Assembly (NCBI GenBank): GCA_963820375.1
Contig: CAWFZX010000007.1
Location: forward strand, 1 to 64,000
Reading direction: 5' to 3'
Length of the DNA stretch: 64,000 nucleotides
From: AWTP1-13 sp963820375
GTDB lineage: Bacteria; Pseudomonadota; Alphaproteobacteria; Rhizobiales; Hyphomicrobiaceae
In this document: one piece after another, positions 35,029-43,270 of the stretch
How positions within the stretch are numbered: position 1 is the stretch's first letter
How the letters are laid out: each line of letters starts with the position of its first letter
Notes under the pieces: generated by a model
Told to the model about the DNA's origin: nothing
Database searches by the model: none
The model's input: only the letters and a program-made list of their open reading frames with translations
Translations under genes and position numbers: made by a program

Positions 35029-36297
35029 TCAATCGAAGCGGCGAGGACTGAAGGCGGCAACATCGATCTGCGGCGTTTCGCCGGCAACGATCTCGGCGAC
35101 CGTCCTGCCGGTCTTGGCCGCGCAGGCCATGCCGACATGGCCGTGCCCGAAGGCATAGACGACATCCCTGGTTTTCCGCGCGAGACCAATGACAGGAAGC
35201 GAATCCGGCAGGCTCGGCCGATGCCCCATCCAGGTGCTGAGGCGGTTCTCGGCATAGTCGGGGGCCAAGGCGGGATACATGCGGCGCGCATGCCTGAGCA
35301 GCGCATAGGCACGCTGCCAATTGGGCGGTGCCTTCAGCCCGGCAAGCTCGACCGTGCCGGCCAGCCGCAAACCGAGTTCCATCGGTGTCGCCACAAACTT
35401 ACCGTCGGCATCGGCAACCGGAATGCGAGGCGAGACCTCCGGATCCCGGATCATAATGTGGTAGCCGCGCTCGGTCTCAAGCGGCAGGCGGTCGCCGAGT
35501 TGCGCCGCCAATGGCTTCGACCAGATCCCGGCAGCAACGACCGCGGCATCGACGGTAATGGCCGCTTCTTCACAGCGAACAGCCTGCAGGCGGCCATCGA
35601 CCACGTCGAAGCCAACAACCCGCTGGTGCAAAAGCCGGCCGCCATCACGCTGGAAAGCCGCGGCCAAGCTGTTGACCAGCCGATGTGGGTTTGTGGTGTG
35701 GCCATTCTCGCGCACCAGCACACCCTTCACATACTCGCGTGACAGATTGGGATCGAGTTGCCTGAGCTCGTCGGTATCGAATTCGTCCCAATTGATGCCG
35801 TTGTCGGCGCGCAGTTTCCACGCCGCCTGCTCTTTCTGCCAGCTCGCGAGCGTGCGGTAGACGAACAGGTGCCCGACACGCTGTATCAGGTCGGCCGCCC
35901 CGGCATGCTGCGCCAAGGGAGCAAGCGTCTCCATCCCTTGCAGCAGCAAAGTTCGCAAGGCGCGGGCTTGGCCTGCGACCCTTGCCGGCGTGCCGGCACG
36001 AATGAAGCGAACCAGCCAGGGTGCCACGCTCGGCAGGTAGGAAAGCCGCACCGAGAGCGGACCAAGCGGATCGATCAGCCAGTGGGGGACGTTGCGCAGC
36101 GTCCCCGGCATCGCCATCGGCACCACCGATGAGCCGTTGAAGCAGCCAGCATTGCCGAACGAGGTGCCCTCACCAGGCCTGCCCGGGTCGAGCAGTACGA
36201 CCTCGTGGCCCTTGCGCAGTAAAAAACTGGCCGTGATGACACCGACGATGCCAGCACCGATCACGGCAACCCTCTTGTTTGCGCCCGCAACCGCCAT
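35029..36297 (-). CDS. D-amino acid dehydrogenase (DadA-like)
   Basis: This is a 422-residue FAD-dependent oxidoreductase that deaminates D-amino acids to 2-oxo acids. The FAD motif is GAGIVGVITASFLLRKGHEV near residues 14-33. DadA-typical blocks follow: GTSFGNAGCFNGSS at about residues 43-56 and the late WMGHRPSLPDSLPVIG. The ATG at 36297 with GGGGGC upstream is preferred over ATG codons at 36417 and 36354. It faces away from a run containing an Asp/Glu racemase, a natural source of D-amino acids, so the two may act together. Confidence 0.88.
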   Translation of the reverse strand: MAVAGANKRVAVIGAGIVGVITASFLLRKGHEVVLLDPGRPGEGTSFGNAGCFNGSSVVPMAMPGTLRNVPHWLIDPLGPLSVRLSYLPSVAPWLVRFIRAGTPARVAGQARALRTLLLQGMETLAPLAQHAGAADLIQRVGHLFVYRTLASWQKEQAAWKLRADNGINWDEFDTDELRQLDPNLSREYVKGVLVRENGHTTNPHRLVNSLAAAFQRDGGRLLHQRVVGFDVVDGRLQAVRCEEAAITVDAAVVAAGIWSKPLAAQLGDRLPLETERGYHIMIRDPEVSPRIPVADADGKFVATPMELGLRLAGTVELAGLKAPPNWQRAYALLRHARRMYPALAPDYAENRLSTWMGHRPSLPDSLPVIGLARKTRDVVYAFGHGHVGMACAAKTGRTVAEIVAGETPQIDVAAFSPRRFD

Positions 36298-36398
36298 GTT
36301 CGCTGCCCCCGCGACCGTCTTGCATCCGTCAGGTCGGATTTTGCGGATTGCCATTGAGGAGATAAAATTGCAACGCATTGTGGCTTTCGAGGTCGTCA

Positions 36399-36496
36399 TG
36401 AGCAAGCTGCGGATCACCGGCGTGAGGGTGGACGTGGTGCGCGGGCCCGCTCAAAATAAAGCGCCGGCACGGCGCGGGCGCTGTTCGACGCGGTGA
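36399..36496 (+). pseudogene. Possible N-terminal remnant of a lost gene
   Basis: An ATG with GAGG in ribosome-site position opens a 32-codon frame whose first residues, MSKLRITGVRVDVVRGP, look like the N-terminus of an enolase-superfamily enzyme. The frame then runs into the ABC ATPase remnant and stops. Both pieces could be the ends of genes joined by a deletion. This is inference from a short match. Confidence 0.3.
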
Positions 36497-36768
36497 CGTC
36501 GACCCTCGACCCGCCACTCGTCGGCCAAGTCCTGGACGTGATCCGCACGCGGGCGCAGGCAGGCATGAGATGGCTGGTGACCCACGAGATGGCATGGGCA
36601 CACGACGTCGCCAAGACGGTAGCTTTCATGAGCGTTGGCGCAATCGTCGAAATCGGGGCACCGCGGCAGGTATTGGGCCAGCCCCAGAACCCCAGGACGC
36701 AGGCCTTCCTGGCACGATTTGACAGCTTCAGAGGACCTTTGCGGGAGCAAGCTGATGCGCAACGATAG
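36469..36768 (+). pseudogene. Decayed polar amino acid ABC ATPase (C-terminal remnant)
   Basis: About 100 codons match the C-terminal part of GlnQ/HisP-type ATPases. The pieces ARAL, FDAVTSTLDPPLV, WLVTHEMAWAHDVA, GAIVEIGAPRQVL and TQAFLARF fall in the right order. The Walker A half is missing. Between ARAL and FDxxTSxLDP about eight residues are gone, and the catalytic DEP is changed to DAV, so it cannot work. Its tail overlaps the racemase start by 14 bases, which suggests the two once belonged to one operon. Confidence 0.75.
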
Positions 36769-37522
36769 CCCGGGCCACCGGCTCGCCCACGGCGGCAAGG
36801 CTGTCTACGGTGCGCGGCTCGGTATCCTGATGCTGGAAGCGCGCTTTCCGCGCATTCCGGGCGACATGGGACACGCCGGCACCTGGCCATTTCCGGTGCT
36901 GTACAAGGTGGTGAAGGGGGCCTCCCCGCAGCGCGTAGTGGCTGAGCAGGCGACCGGGCTGCTGCCCAACTTCATCGCGGCCGCCCAGGAGTTGGAAGCG
37001 CTAGGTGCCGACGGCATCACCACGAATTGTGGCTTCCTCTCGCTCTACCAGAAAGAGCTTGCGGCGGCGGTGACGGTGCCGGTGGCAACGTCGAGCCTGA
37101 TGCAGGTGCCGATGATTGAGAGTACGCTGCCCGCCGGCAAAAGGGTCGGTGTCATTACGGTCAGCGCCGCCAGCCTGACACGCGAGCATCTTCTGGCCAT
37201 TGGACTGGACCCCGCCTTGCCGGTCGTTGGCACGGACGCGGGTCGCGAATTTACCAGAGTGCTAATCGGCAACGAGCTGACGCTAGACGCAGCTGCAGCC
37301 GAGCAGGATATTCTCGATGCCGGTGATGCCCTGGTGCGCAACAACGGCGCTATTGGCGCGGTGCTCCTCGAATGTACCAACATGGTGCCGTATGCGCGCG
37401 CACTGCGCGATCGCTTGGGCATTCCGGTCTACAGCATCTACAGTTTCATGCTTTGGTTCCATGCGGGCTTGGCGCCGCGCGACTTTGGCCATCCAGGGTC
37501 GACCAAGCGCCCGTGGCGCTAA
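36755..37522 (+). CDS. Aspartate/glutamate racemase family protein
   Basis: This is a 255-residue cofactor-independent racemase of the Asp/Glu/hydantoin family. Two catalytic cysteines are visible, in TTNCGFLSLYQ and LLECTNMVPYA. The start ATG has GGGAG upstream within the remnant of the ABC ATPase. A D-amino acid dehydrogenase lies on the opposite strand just to the left, so a racemisation and deamination role is plausible. The exact substrate is not predictable. It is convergent with phnN, with two bases between the stops. Confidence 0.85.
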   Translation: MRNDSPGHRLAHGGKAVYGARLGILMLEARFPRIPGDMGHAGTWPFPVLYKVVKGASPQRVVAEQATGLLPNFIAAAQELEALGADGITTNCGFLSLYQKELAAAVTVPVATSSLMQVPMIESTLPAGKRVGVITVSAASLTREHLLAIGLDPALPVVGTDAGREFTRVLIGNELTLDAAAAEQDILDAGDALVRNNGAIGAVLLECTNMVPYARALRDRLGIPVYSIYSFMLWFHAGLAPRDFGHPGSTKRPWR

Positions 37523-37524
37523 CG

Positions 37525-38196
37525 CTAGTCTCGGCACACCGCCTGCGTTCGTCGGCTGCGACTTGCGCTCGGCGTGCCATACCCCCAAGCCAAAAGCCAA
37601 TCGACGAGGGTGCCGACCGCCGCCGTCAAGGGGCCCGTGTTTTCGATGACCAGCTCCGCATCCGCTGGCTGGAAGTCGCTCGCGCGCGCCAGGCGCGCCG
37701 CCAGGTCGTTGGCGCGTTCGCGGCCGCGATTGGCAAGCCTCCGGGCCCGCAGCTCGGCCGGCGCATCGATCAGCACGACCGCGGCGTGCCGATAGCGTGT
37801 GCGTGCGCGCGCAATGACGCTTCTGGAAGCGTTGCAAACGACGCTTCCGCCGCCGCAGACCCAAGCGTCAATCTCAACAGGGATACCATAGCTGAGGCCA
37901 TGCGCTTGCCAATGCAGCGCAAACCGGCCTTGCTTCAGCTGCGCGAGGAATTCGGGGGCGCTGACGCAGTCATGGTCCTCGGCGGCGCTCGGCTGCCGCG
38001 TCACAACGCGCCTTGGAAACTTGAACCGCGCGCAACTGGCCAAGCGGCGGCGGACTTCCAGGAGGACGGCGTCCTTGCCAGCACCGCTCGGACCCACAAG
38101 CAAAACCACGCCACCTGGCTCAAGGCCGGCAATGCCACTGTCGTCAAATGACGGTTCGTCCGCCAAGATAATCCTCACGAATACCGGGAAGGTCAC
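37525..38196 (-). CDS. phnN: Ribose 1,5-bisphosphokinase PhnN
   Basis: This is a 223-residue P-loop kinase that phosphorylates ribose 1,5-bisphosphate to PRPP in phosphonate catabolism. The P-loop is GPSGAGKD near residues 35-42. The RRVVTRQP and AEDHDCVSAPEF segments are PhnN-specific, as is FALHWQAHGLSYGIP. The start is a GTG; about 28 residues precede the P-loop strand, longer than usual, so the true start may be internal. It directly follows a decayed phnM and no other phn gene is in the window, so it is an orphan. Confidence 0.88.
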   Translation of the reverse strand: MTFPVFVRIILADEPSFDDSGIAGLEPGGVVLLVGPSGAGKDAVLLEVRRRLASCARFKFPRRVVTRQPSAAEDHDCVSAPEFLAQLKQGRFALHWQAHGLSYGIPVEIDAWVCGGGSVVCNASRSVIARARTRYRHAAVVLIDAPAELRARRLANRGRERANDLAARLARASDFQPADAELVIENTGPLTAAVGTLVDWLLAWGYGTPSASRSRRTQAVCRD

Positions 38197-38212
38197 GCAA
38201 CCTGAGCGCGCG

Positions 38213-38505
38213 CTAGATCCGCGATCTGTCCCGATCGGTCAAGCCGGTGGCCCGCGCAAGATGCAGCGTGACCGCCCGCAGCGCGGCTGGCAAGCCAATG
38301 CTTCGCGGCGGCGCGCCAGTTCGAACGCCCCTCGGGAGACGAGCCGACAGGTCGTCAAAAGATGGATATCGGGCCAACGCCTCGGCGGCCACGCTGCCGG
38401 AAGGCGAGCCGGCTCACGACCTTGGGCGCGCCCGTAAGCACGGCAATGCCGGCCCGATGGCACGCCGCGGTGGCTTCGAGCGTCGGCAAAAATTCAGCGC
38501 CAGCC
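38213..38505 (-). pseudogene. phnM: Decayed phnM (C-terminal remnant)
   Basis: Reading leftward, one frame gives GAEFLPTLEATAACHRAGIA then VLTGAPKVVS, matching PhnM's FPTTLEAA...VLMGAPNVVRGG. A shift of one base near 38410 continues as GSPSGSVAAEALARYPSFDD and then IGLPAALRAVTLHLARATGL before a stop at 38213. These match the PhnM SHSGNVAAEALA and IGLPAAxxxVTxNPARAxGL blocks. The N-terminal half is absent and the last residues are in a third frame. phnN follows directly, as in intact phn operons. Confidence 0.7.
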
Positions 38506-38745
38506 GCGCGGTTGCCAGCCGATGGTCGGCGCGCCGACCTGCGAACATCGCTCGCCGGGGCCTGGCTCGACCGGCTGGCAGGCGGTTGCTGCTGGGCCAA
38601 TGCCGCTGCGCTACGCCCCGACAAGCGGGGAGCGAAACTGTCCTCGGCGGCTCGCAGGTTGCGCGCCTGCGGCCAGCGGCGCAGCCAGAGCCGTTGGCGG
38701 CAACGCGCTTTCCCGAGAGAGCTGCGACGTCGAGAGGTCACGCCA
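38506..38745. other. Spacer between phnM remnant and PsiF-like gene
   Basis: About 240 bases with no supportable gene. It may contain more decayed phnM sequence, but I could not recognise any of the upstream PhnM blocks here in any frame. Confidence 0.35.
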
Positions 38746-38994
38746 TCAGCTGCCGACGGCGTCACTGACACACTTTTTGACGTGGCTGGTCTTTGCAGCA
38801 CCGGCGAGCTTCTTGTCGGAGGCCGACTTGCTGCAGGCGGTCGACGCCTCCTTTTCACACTTCGTCATGAAGGACTTGAGCGCGGCACCGGCAAGCTTCT
38901 TTTGATCGGCCTGGGCCTTGCAGGTCACCGGCGCTTGTGCGCCCGCCGTCGTCGCAGCCAAAACGACAATGCCAAGAACTGCGAGATATCTCAT
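38746..38994 (-). CDS. PsiF-repeat-like secreted protein
   Basis: This is an 82-residue protein with a signal peptide (MRYLAVLGIVVLAATTAGAQ). The mature part has two copies of a DKKLAGAAxxxxxxKC-type unit: QKKLAGAALKSFMTKCEKEA and DKKLAGAAKTSHVKKCVSDA, each with conserved cysteine, like the phosphate-starvation-inducible PsiF family. It is probably periplasmic, and its function is unknown. Its nearness to phosphonate gene remnants fits a phosphorus link but proves nothing. The ATG at 38994 has GAGG six bases upstream. Confidence 0.8.
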   Translation of the reverse strand: MRYLAVLGIVVLAATTAGAQAPVTCKAQADQKKLAGAALKSFMTKCEKEASTACSKSASDKKLAGAAKTSHVKKCVSDAVGS

Positions 38995-39134
38995 GGGGGG
39001 CCTCGTTGCAGACGTTAAACCCCACCAGGCTAGGCGGACGCAAATGAACCACAGATGACTGAGCAATTTATTCGGCAGCGACGAACCAAAGCTGACCCAA
39101 CGGCACTTTCAGCCGGGCCGGTGGCCGCCCCAGA

Positions 39135-40177
39135 TCAAGCTTGCACGCCATAGAACTGGCGGTACCAGGCAACGAAACGGCCGATCCCCTCTGCCAGGGG
39201 TGTGCGCGGGGCGAAATCGACCGCGCCAGCAAGCCTCGCAACGTTGGCGTATGTCAGCGGCACATCTCCAGGTTGCATGGGCAGCAAACGCCGCTCGGCC
39301 TTGCGTCCGAGTGCGGCCTCGATCACGGCGATGAATTGATCCAGAGCAACGGGCGTATGGCTGCCGACGTTGTAAAGCCTATGCGCAACCCTTTCGCCGG
39401 CCTGATCGGGATCAGGGTCGCTCGTGGCCGCTAGGCCGGGGGGAGCGGGATCAACCGCTCTATCGCTGCCACGACATCGTCGATGTAGGTGAAGTCTCGC
39501 TGCATCTGGCCGTTATTGAAGACATCGATCGGCCGGCCTTCCAGGATCGCCTTGGTAAAGGTGAAGTAAGCCATGTCCGGCCGCCCCCAGGGTCCGTACA
39601 CCGTAAAAAACCGCAACCCCGATGCGGGAATGCCAAACAGGTGCGCGTAGGTGTGCGCCATCAGCTCATTGGCCCGCTTGGTCACGGCATAGAGTGAACG
39701 GGGGTTGTCGACGGGATCGGTTTCACAAAACGGCACCTTGCTGTTGCCGCCATAAACCGAGCTGGATGACGCATAGATCAGGTGACGTACCGGGTGTGCT
39801 CGGCAAGCCTCCAAGATGGCCAAGAAACCCTCAATGTTGCAATGCACGTAGGCGGACGGGTCCTGCAGCGAAAAACGCACACCCGCCTGCGCAGCCAAGT
39901 GCACCACATAGTCCGGCCTGAATGCCGCCACCAGCGCAAGCAGGCACTGCTTATCGGCAACGTCACAACGCTCAAAGACAAAGCCCGCAAGTCCTTCGAG
40001 CCGCGCCAGCCGTGCCTGCTTCAGGCCGACATCATAGTAGGTGTTGAGGTCGTCGATGCCCAACACATGCGCGCCGCAAGCCAGCAGCCTCCGGCAGGTG
40101 TGAAAACCGATAAAGCCGGCCGCCCCCGTGACCAGTATCCGCTTTTCCCTGATGTCGACGGGTAGGTAGCTGCTCAT
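39135..40177 (-). pseudogene. UDP-glucuronate 4-epimerase-like gene, frameshifted
   Basis: An NAD-dependent epimerase/dehydratase split into two frames. The first part has the NAD motif TGAAGFIGFHT, the catalytic YAVTK and the strand ASSSSVYGG, and ends PLPPA-stop at 39431. The second part continues as GERVAHRLYNVGSHTPVALD and ends FVAWYRQFYGVQA, the normal C-terminus of UDP-glucuronate 4-epimerases. Both are joined if one C is added to the six-C run (6 G on the plus strand, 39438-39443), giving about 347 residues. Either a sequencing error or a real or phase-variable inactivation is possible. The start ATG at 40177 has GAGAGG upstream. Confidence 0.85.
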
Positions 40178-40308
40178 CTCGCCTCTCCGATACGACCATA
40201 GCACGTTGCTTGACGTAGATGGAGCGGCGCAGGGTCATCTGGCCGCGCAGTAATCCCGCCTGTCGCTTGGTTGCTTGCGGCAGCCGCGGTAGCAGCGCTG
40301 ACAGATAT

Positions 40309-41607
40309 TTAGCCGGGCGGGTGGTAGCCAAAAACGGCATCGCCTCCTCTCACGCCCGCGCCGGGTGCGCGGGGGACCACCACGCGAATGGCATTGAGGC
40401 CCGTTGGCGTCAAGGTCCAGGCGGCATCGCCGCCATGTTGGCGGGCGATTTGGCGTACCAGGGTGAGCCCTAGGCCGGTGCCCGCAGCTGCAGCACCGGA
40501 AGCGCGATAGAAGGGCGAAAAAATTCGCTCGCGGTCGGCCGCCGCAATCCCCTCACCATGGTCTGAGACCAGCAGTGCCGCCTGGGCATCATCGCCGCTG
40601 ACGTCCACGGTGATTGGCGCAACGCCGTGCTGCTGCGCGTTGTCGAGCAGATTGCGCACCATCCGCTGCAGCAGACCGCGGTCGCCGCGCACCAGTACGG
40701 ACGTGCCGTTGACGGAGCACTGCTCGTAGCGGGCAGCCTCCTCGGCGGCAACGGCGAGCAGATCGACTTCCTCGTTGCTGTCGAGGCAGCGCACGGCCGC
40801 AAGACGGCTAGAGAGCAGGATTTGCTCGATCAAGGCATCGAGCTCGGCGATGTCCTTTTCCAGGTCCGCCTTGCGCTTGGCGTCCGGCGCTGCCTGCAGC
40901 AGTTCGATGCCGAGCCGGATGCGCGCCAACGGCGTGCGCAATTCGTGCGAGGTGTTGGCGAGCAGCATCCGATGGGCCACCACCAGCTCCTCAATGCGCG
41001 CGGCAGCCCGATTGAAACTCGCCGCCAGACGCGCCACCTCGTCCTTGCCTTCGACCTTGACGCGCGCGCCAAGGTTGCCCGCCCCCAGCAATTCCACGCC
41101 CGCCTGCAAACGCTCCAGCCGGCGCGTCAGGCGGCGAACGAGCGGATAGGCACAGATCGCAACCAACAGCGCAATGGCGGCGAGGAAGACGACAATGCCC
41201 AACACGGGACGGCGCTGGCGCGGCGGCGGGCGGGCCACCACCCAGCGGCCATCGGGGATGCGGATCGCCCAGGCCGGCCCGCCACGACCATAGACCCAGC
41301 CGCCGCTCTGGCGGGCTGGTGGGGCCGGTACCGGATCGCCCGCCGCCGCCACGGGCCGGCGATCCTTGTCGAACAGGCCCAAGTCCACGCCGAGACGCGC
41401 GTGCAATTGCAACAGGGCCTGCTGCTGTGCGGGTACAAGGTCGTCCGGCGCCGCCAGGTGCGCTGCGACCAGCACACCCGCCATGTCGAATGCTTGGTCG
41501 CTCGGCGTCTCGTTGGGCGCAAAGCGCCAGAGCGCGCCAGCCATGACCACTACGCCGAGGAGGCTAGCAATGATGGTCAAATAGAACTGGTGGTAGATGC
41601 GCCTCAT
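40309..41607 (-). CDS. Two-component sensor histidine kinase
   Basis: This is a membrane kinase of about 432 residues. A first helix near residues 9-27 and a second after a periplasmic domain of about 130 residues flank the sensor part. A HAMP linker follows (RLTRRLERLQAGVELLGAGN). The phospho-accepting histidine is in ANTSHELRTPLARIRLG. The ATPase shows the N box NLLDNAQQHG and G boxes DHGEGIAA and GTGLGLTLV. I use the ATG at 41607; a TTG at 41619 overlaps the regulator stop. It is the third gene of a Spy-like, regulator, kinase operon. Confidence 0.9.
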   Translation of the reverse strand: MRRIYHQFYLTIIASLLGVVVMAGALWRFAPNETPSDQAFDMAGVLVAAHLAAPDDLVPAQQQALLQLHARLGVDLGLFDKDRRPVAAAGDPVPAPPARQSGGWVYGRGGPAWAIRIPDGRWVVARPPPRQRRPVLGIVVFLAAIALLVAICAYPLVRRLTRRLERLQAGVELLGAGNLGARVKVEGKDEVARLAASFNRAAARIEELVVAHRMLLANTSHELRTPLARIRLGIELLQAAPDAKRKADLEKDIAELDALIEQILLSSRLAAVRCLDSNEEVDLLAVAAEEAARYEQCSVNGTSVLVRGDRGLLQRMVRNLLDNAQQHGVAPITVDVSGDDAQAALLVSDHGEGIAAADRERIFSPFYRASGAAAAGTGLGLTLVRQIARQHGGDAAWTLTPTGLNAIRVVVPRAPGAGVRGGDAVFGYHPPG

Positions 41608-41615
41608 ACGCCGGC

Positions 41616-42302
41616 TCAATCCTGCTGCCTAGCGAACACGTAGCCTGCTCCACGTACGGTGACGACGCGGCGCGGCCGCTTCGGCTGATCCTCGATCGCC
41701 GCACGGATGCGCGAGATGTGGACATCAATCGAGCGGTCGAAGGCGTCCAGGGGTTCCGCCTTGACGTTGTCCATCAGAGCCTCCCGCGACATCACTCGGC
41801 CGGCATGCTCAGCCAGCGCCAATAGCAGCGCGAACTGATGGCCGGTGAGCAGTTTGACCGTGCCGTCCAGGCGTACCTCGCGCGCGCCCCGATCGATCTC
41901 CAAGCGACCGAAACGGAGCACATCCGGCTTGCCGCCGACCCTGCCTCGGCGCAGGATGGCGCGCAGGCGCGCAAGCAGTTCGCGCGGCTCGAACGGCTTC
42001 GGCAGATAGTCGTCGGCGCCGATCTCGAGGCCGATGACGCGGTCCATGGCATCGCCTCGGGCCGTGAGCATCAGGATGGGAACTGTGCCTCGCGCTCGGA
42101 TCATGCGGCAGACATCGAGGCCGTCCATGTCCGGCAGCATCAGATCCAAGATGATGGCGTCGAAGTTGTCGCGCGCTTGCAGGGCCAAGCCGCCGTGACC
42201 ATTCGCGGCCCGGTCGACGCGGAAACCCGCCGCGCCGAGGTAGTCGCGCAGCATTTCGGCGAGGCGGGTATCGTCTTCGATGATGAGTATACGGTCGGTC
42301 AC
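41616..42302 (-). CDS. OmpR/PhoB-family response regulator
   Basis: This 228-residue regulator has a receiver domain with the acidic pair EDD near residue 10, the phosphorylated aspartate in IILDLMLPDMDG, the switch threonine in LMLTARGD and the lysine in YLPKPF. The C-terminal winged helix includes RSIDVHISRIRAAIED. The start is a GTG. It is nine bases from the Spy-like gene and adjoins the kinase, so the three form one operon. It should act on its own promoter and other envelope-stress genes; a CpxR-like box upstream of the operon supports this. Confidence 0.92.
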   Translation of the reverse strand: MTDRILIIEDDTRLAEMLRDYLGAAGFRVDRAANGHGGLALQARDNFDAIILDLMLPDMDGLDVCRMIRARGTVPILMLTARGDAMDRVIGLEIGADDYLPKPFEPRELLARLRAILRRGRVGGKPDVLRFGRLEIDRGAREVRLDGTVKLLTGHQFALLLALAEHAGRVMSREALMDNVKAEPLDAFDRSIDVHISRIRAAIEDQPKRPRRVVTVRGAGYVFARQQD

Positions 42303-42311
42303 CGAGGCATT

Positions 42312-42878
42312 CTAACCGCGATGCCAGCCCTGCCAGAAGCCCCGTCGCTCCCTGAGCTCCGTCAGGCGGTCATCGAGCTTGCGCCGCTGCTCCGGCGTCA
42401 ACACGTCCGCGGCGTCGCCGAGGGCTTGCGCCAAGCGCCTGCTGGCGCCGTCGGCGAGCGCCAGCTGCTCGGTCCGAAGCGTCTCGATGGCACCTCGATC
42501 GATGCTTGGCTGGGTCAGCAGGGTGCGCCCGCGCTGGCGGGCCGCCCAGGCCATCTCCCGCATCGGCAGCAAATCCCTCACCAGATCTTTGACGATGGCG
42601 CGCAGCTTCTCTTGCTGTTCATTGGTTGCATCAACTTCGACGGCGAGGTGCCTGATGGCGCGGTCGGCACGCTCTGCCGCACGGATGGGGTCGAAGGCGG
42701 CGCCCATGAAGGTCGGCCCGTGCCGATAGTGTTGGCTGACGGCACGCGAGGCTGCAGCGCCCGTCAGCGCGGCAGCTAGCGTCAAAGTCGCAATCAACAG
42801 CCAGCTTCTGCCCCGGCGTCGGGGAGGGAGGGACGGCGGCTCAGTGCTGTTAAGTTGAGGCTGGGATTGGTCGCTCAT
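42312..42878 (-). CDS. Spy/CpxP-like periplasmic protein
   Basis: This is a 188-residue protein with a membrane or signal segment at about residues 26-45 (WLLIATLTLAAALTGAAA). The C-terminal helical domain has LTxxQ-type motifs (TNEQQEKL and LTPEQRRKLDDRL), the mark of the Spy/CpxP chaperone or metal-stress sensor family. AGGAGCC lies four bases before the ATG at 42878. Its place at the head of the two-component operon suggests it senses envelope stress and damps the kinase, as CpxP does; this is inference. Confidence 0.82.
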   Translation of the reverse strand: MSDQSQPQLNSTEPPSLPPRRRGRSWLLIATLTLAAALTGAAASRAVSQHYRHGPTFMGAAFDPIRAAERADRAIRHLAVEVDATNEQQEKLRAIVKDLVRDLLPMREMAWAARQRGRTLLTQPSIDRGAIETLRTEQLALADGASRRLAQALGDAADVLTPEQRRKLDDRLTELRERRGFWQGWHRG

Positions 42879-43270
42879 GTGTGGCTCCTGGCAGGTTGGC
42901 GGGCGTTTTTTGCCCAAGCCAGATGTAGGCCCGCTCGATTGCTGGCGCTTCTCGCCAATGTAAAGTTTTGTGAAGAGGGGCGTCGGCTGCTCCGTTCGCG
43001 CTCGCACCCCGTGCAGGCGCTTTGCGCAAGAAGGGCCGATGCAGTGGCGCATTGTCACTTCTCGGCGCCGGCAGCTTTGCTTTTCCTTCGCCAAGGCTGC
43101 AGCGCTCCGCTAGCATGCTGGCTAAAGGCGCCTCGCGACCTTGACTGCGGCTATCCTCTTCGATTGCGCAAGCGGACGGACACGCGGCGGGTCGCTCTGC
43201 GTCGGCGCGTGACAGCTCCGCCAACTCAAGGGTCTGGGGCAGCACAAAGGGTTGAGCAAGGGTGGGACAG
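42879..43270. other. Divergent intergenic region, about 390 bases
   Basis: This separates the leftward Spy-like operon from the rightward cupin gene. The main visible element is the CpxR-box-like direct repeat at 42960-42974, annotated separately. The long leftward frame here (to 43437) is rich in Ala/Arg with no recognisable domain. Confidence 0.4.
42960..42974 (+). promoter_or_regulatory. CpxR-box-like direct repeat upstream of the Spy-like operon
   Basis: The sequence GTAAAGTTTTGTGAA fits the CpxR consensus GTAAA-N5-GTAAA with one mismatch in the second half (GTGAA). It lies 82-96 bases upstream of the Spy-like start, in the usual range for an OmpR-family activator. The adjacent regulator is the natural candidate to bind it. 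A single match of this length can occur by chance. Confidence 0.4.
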
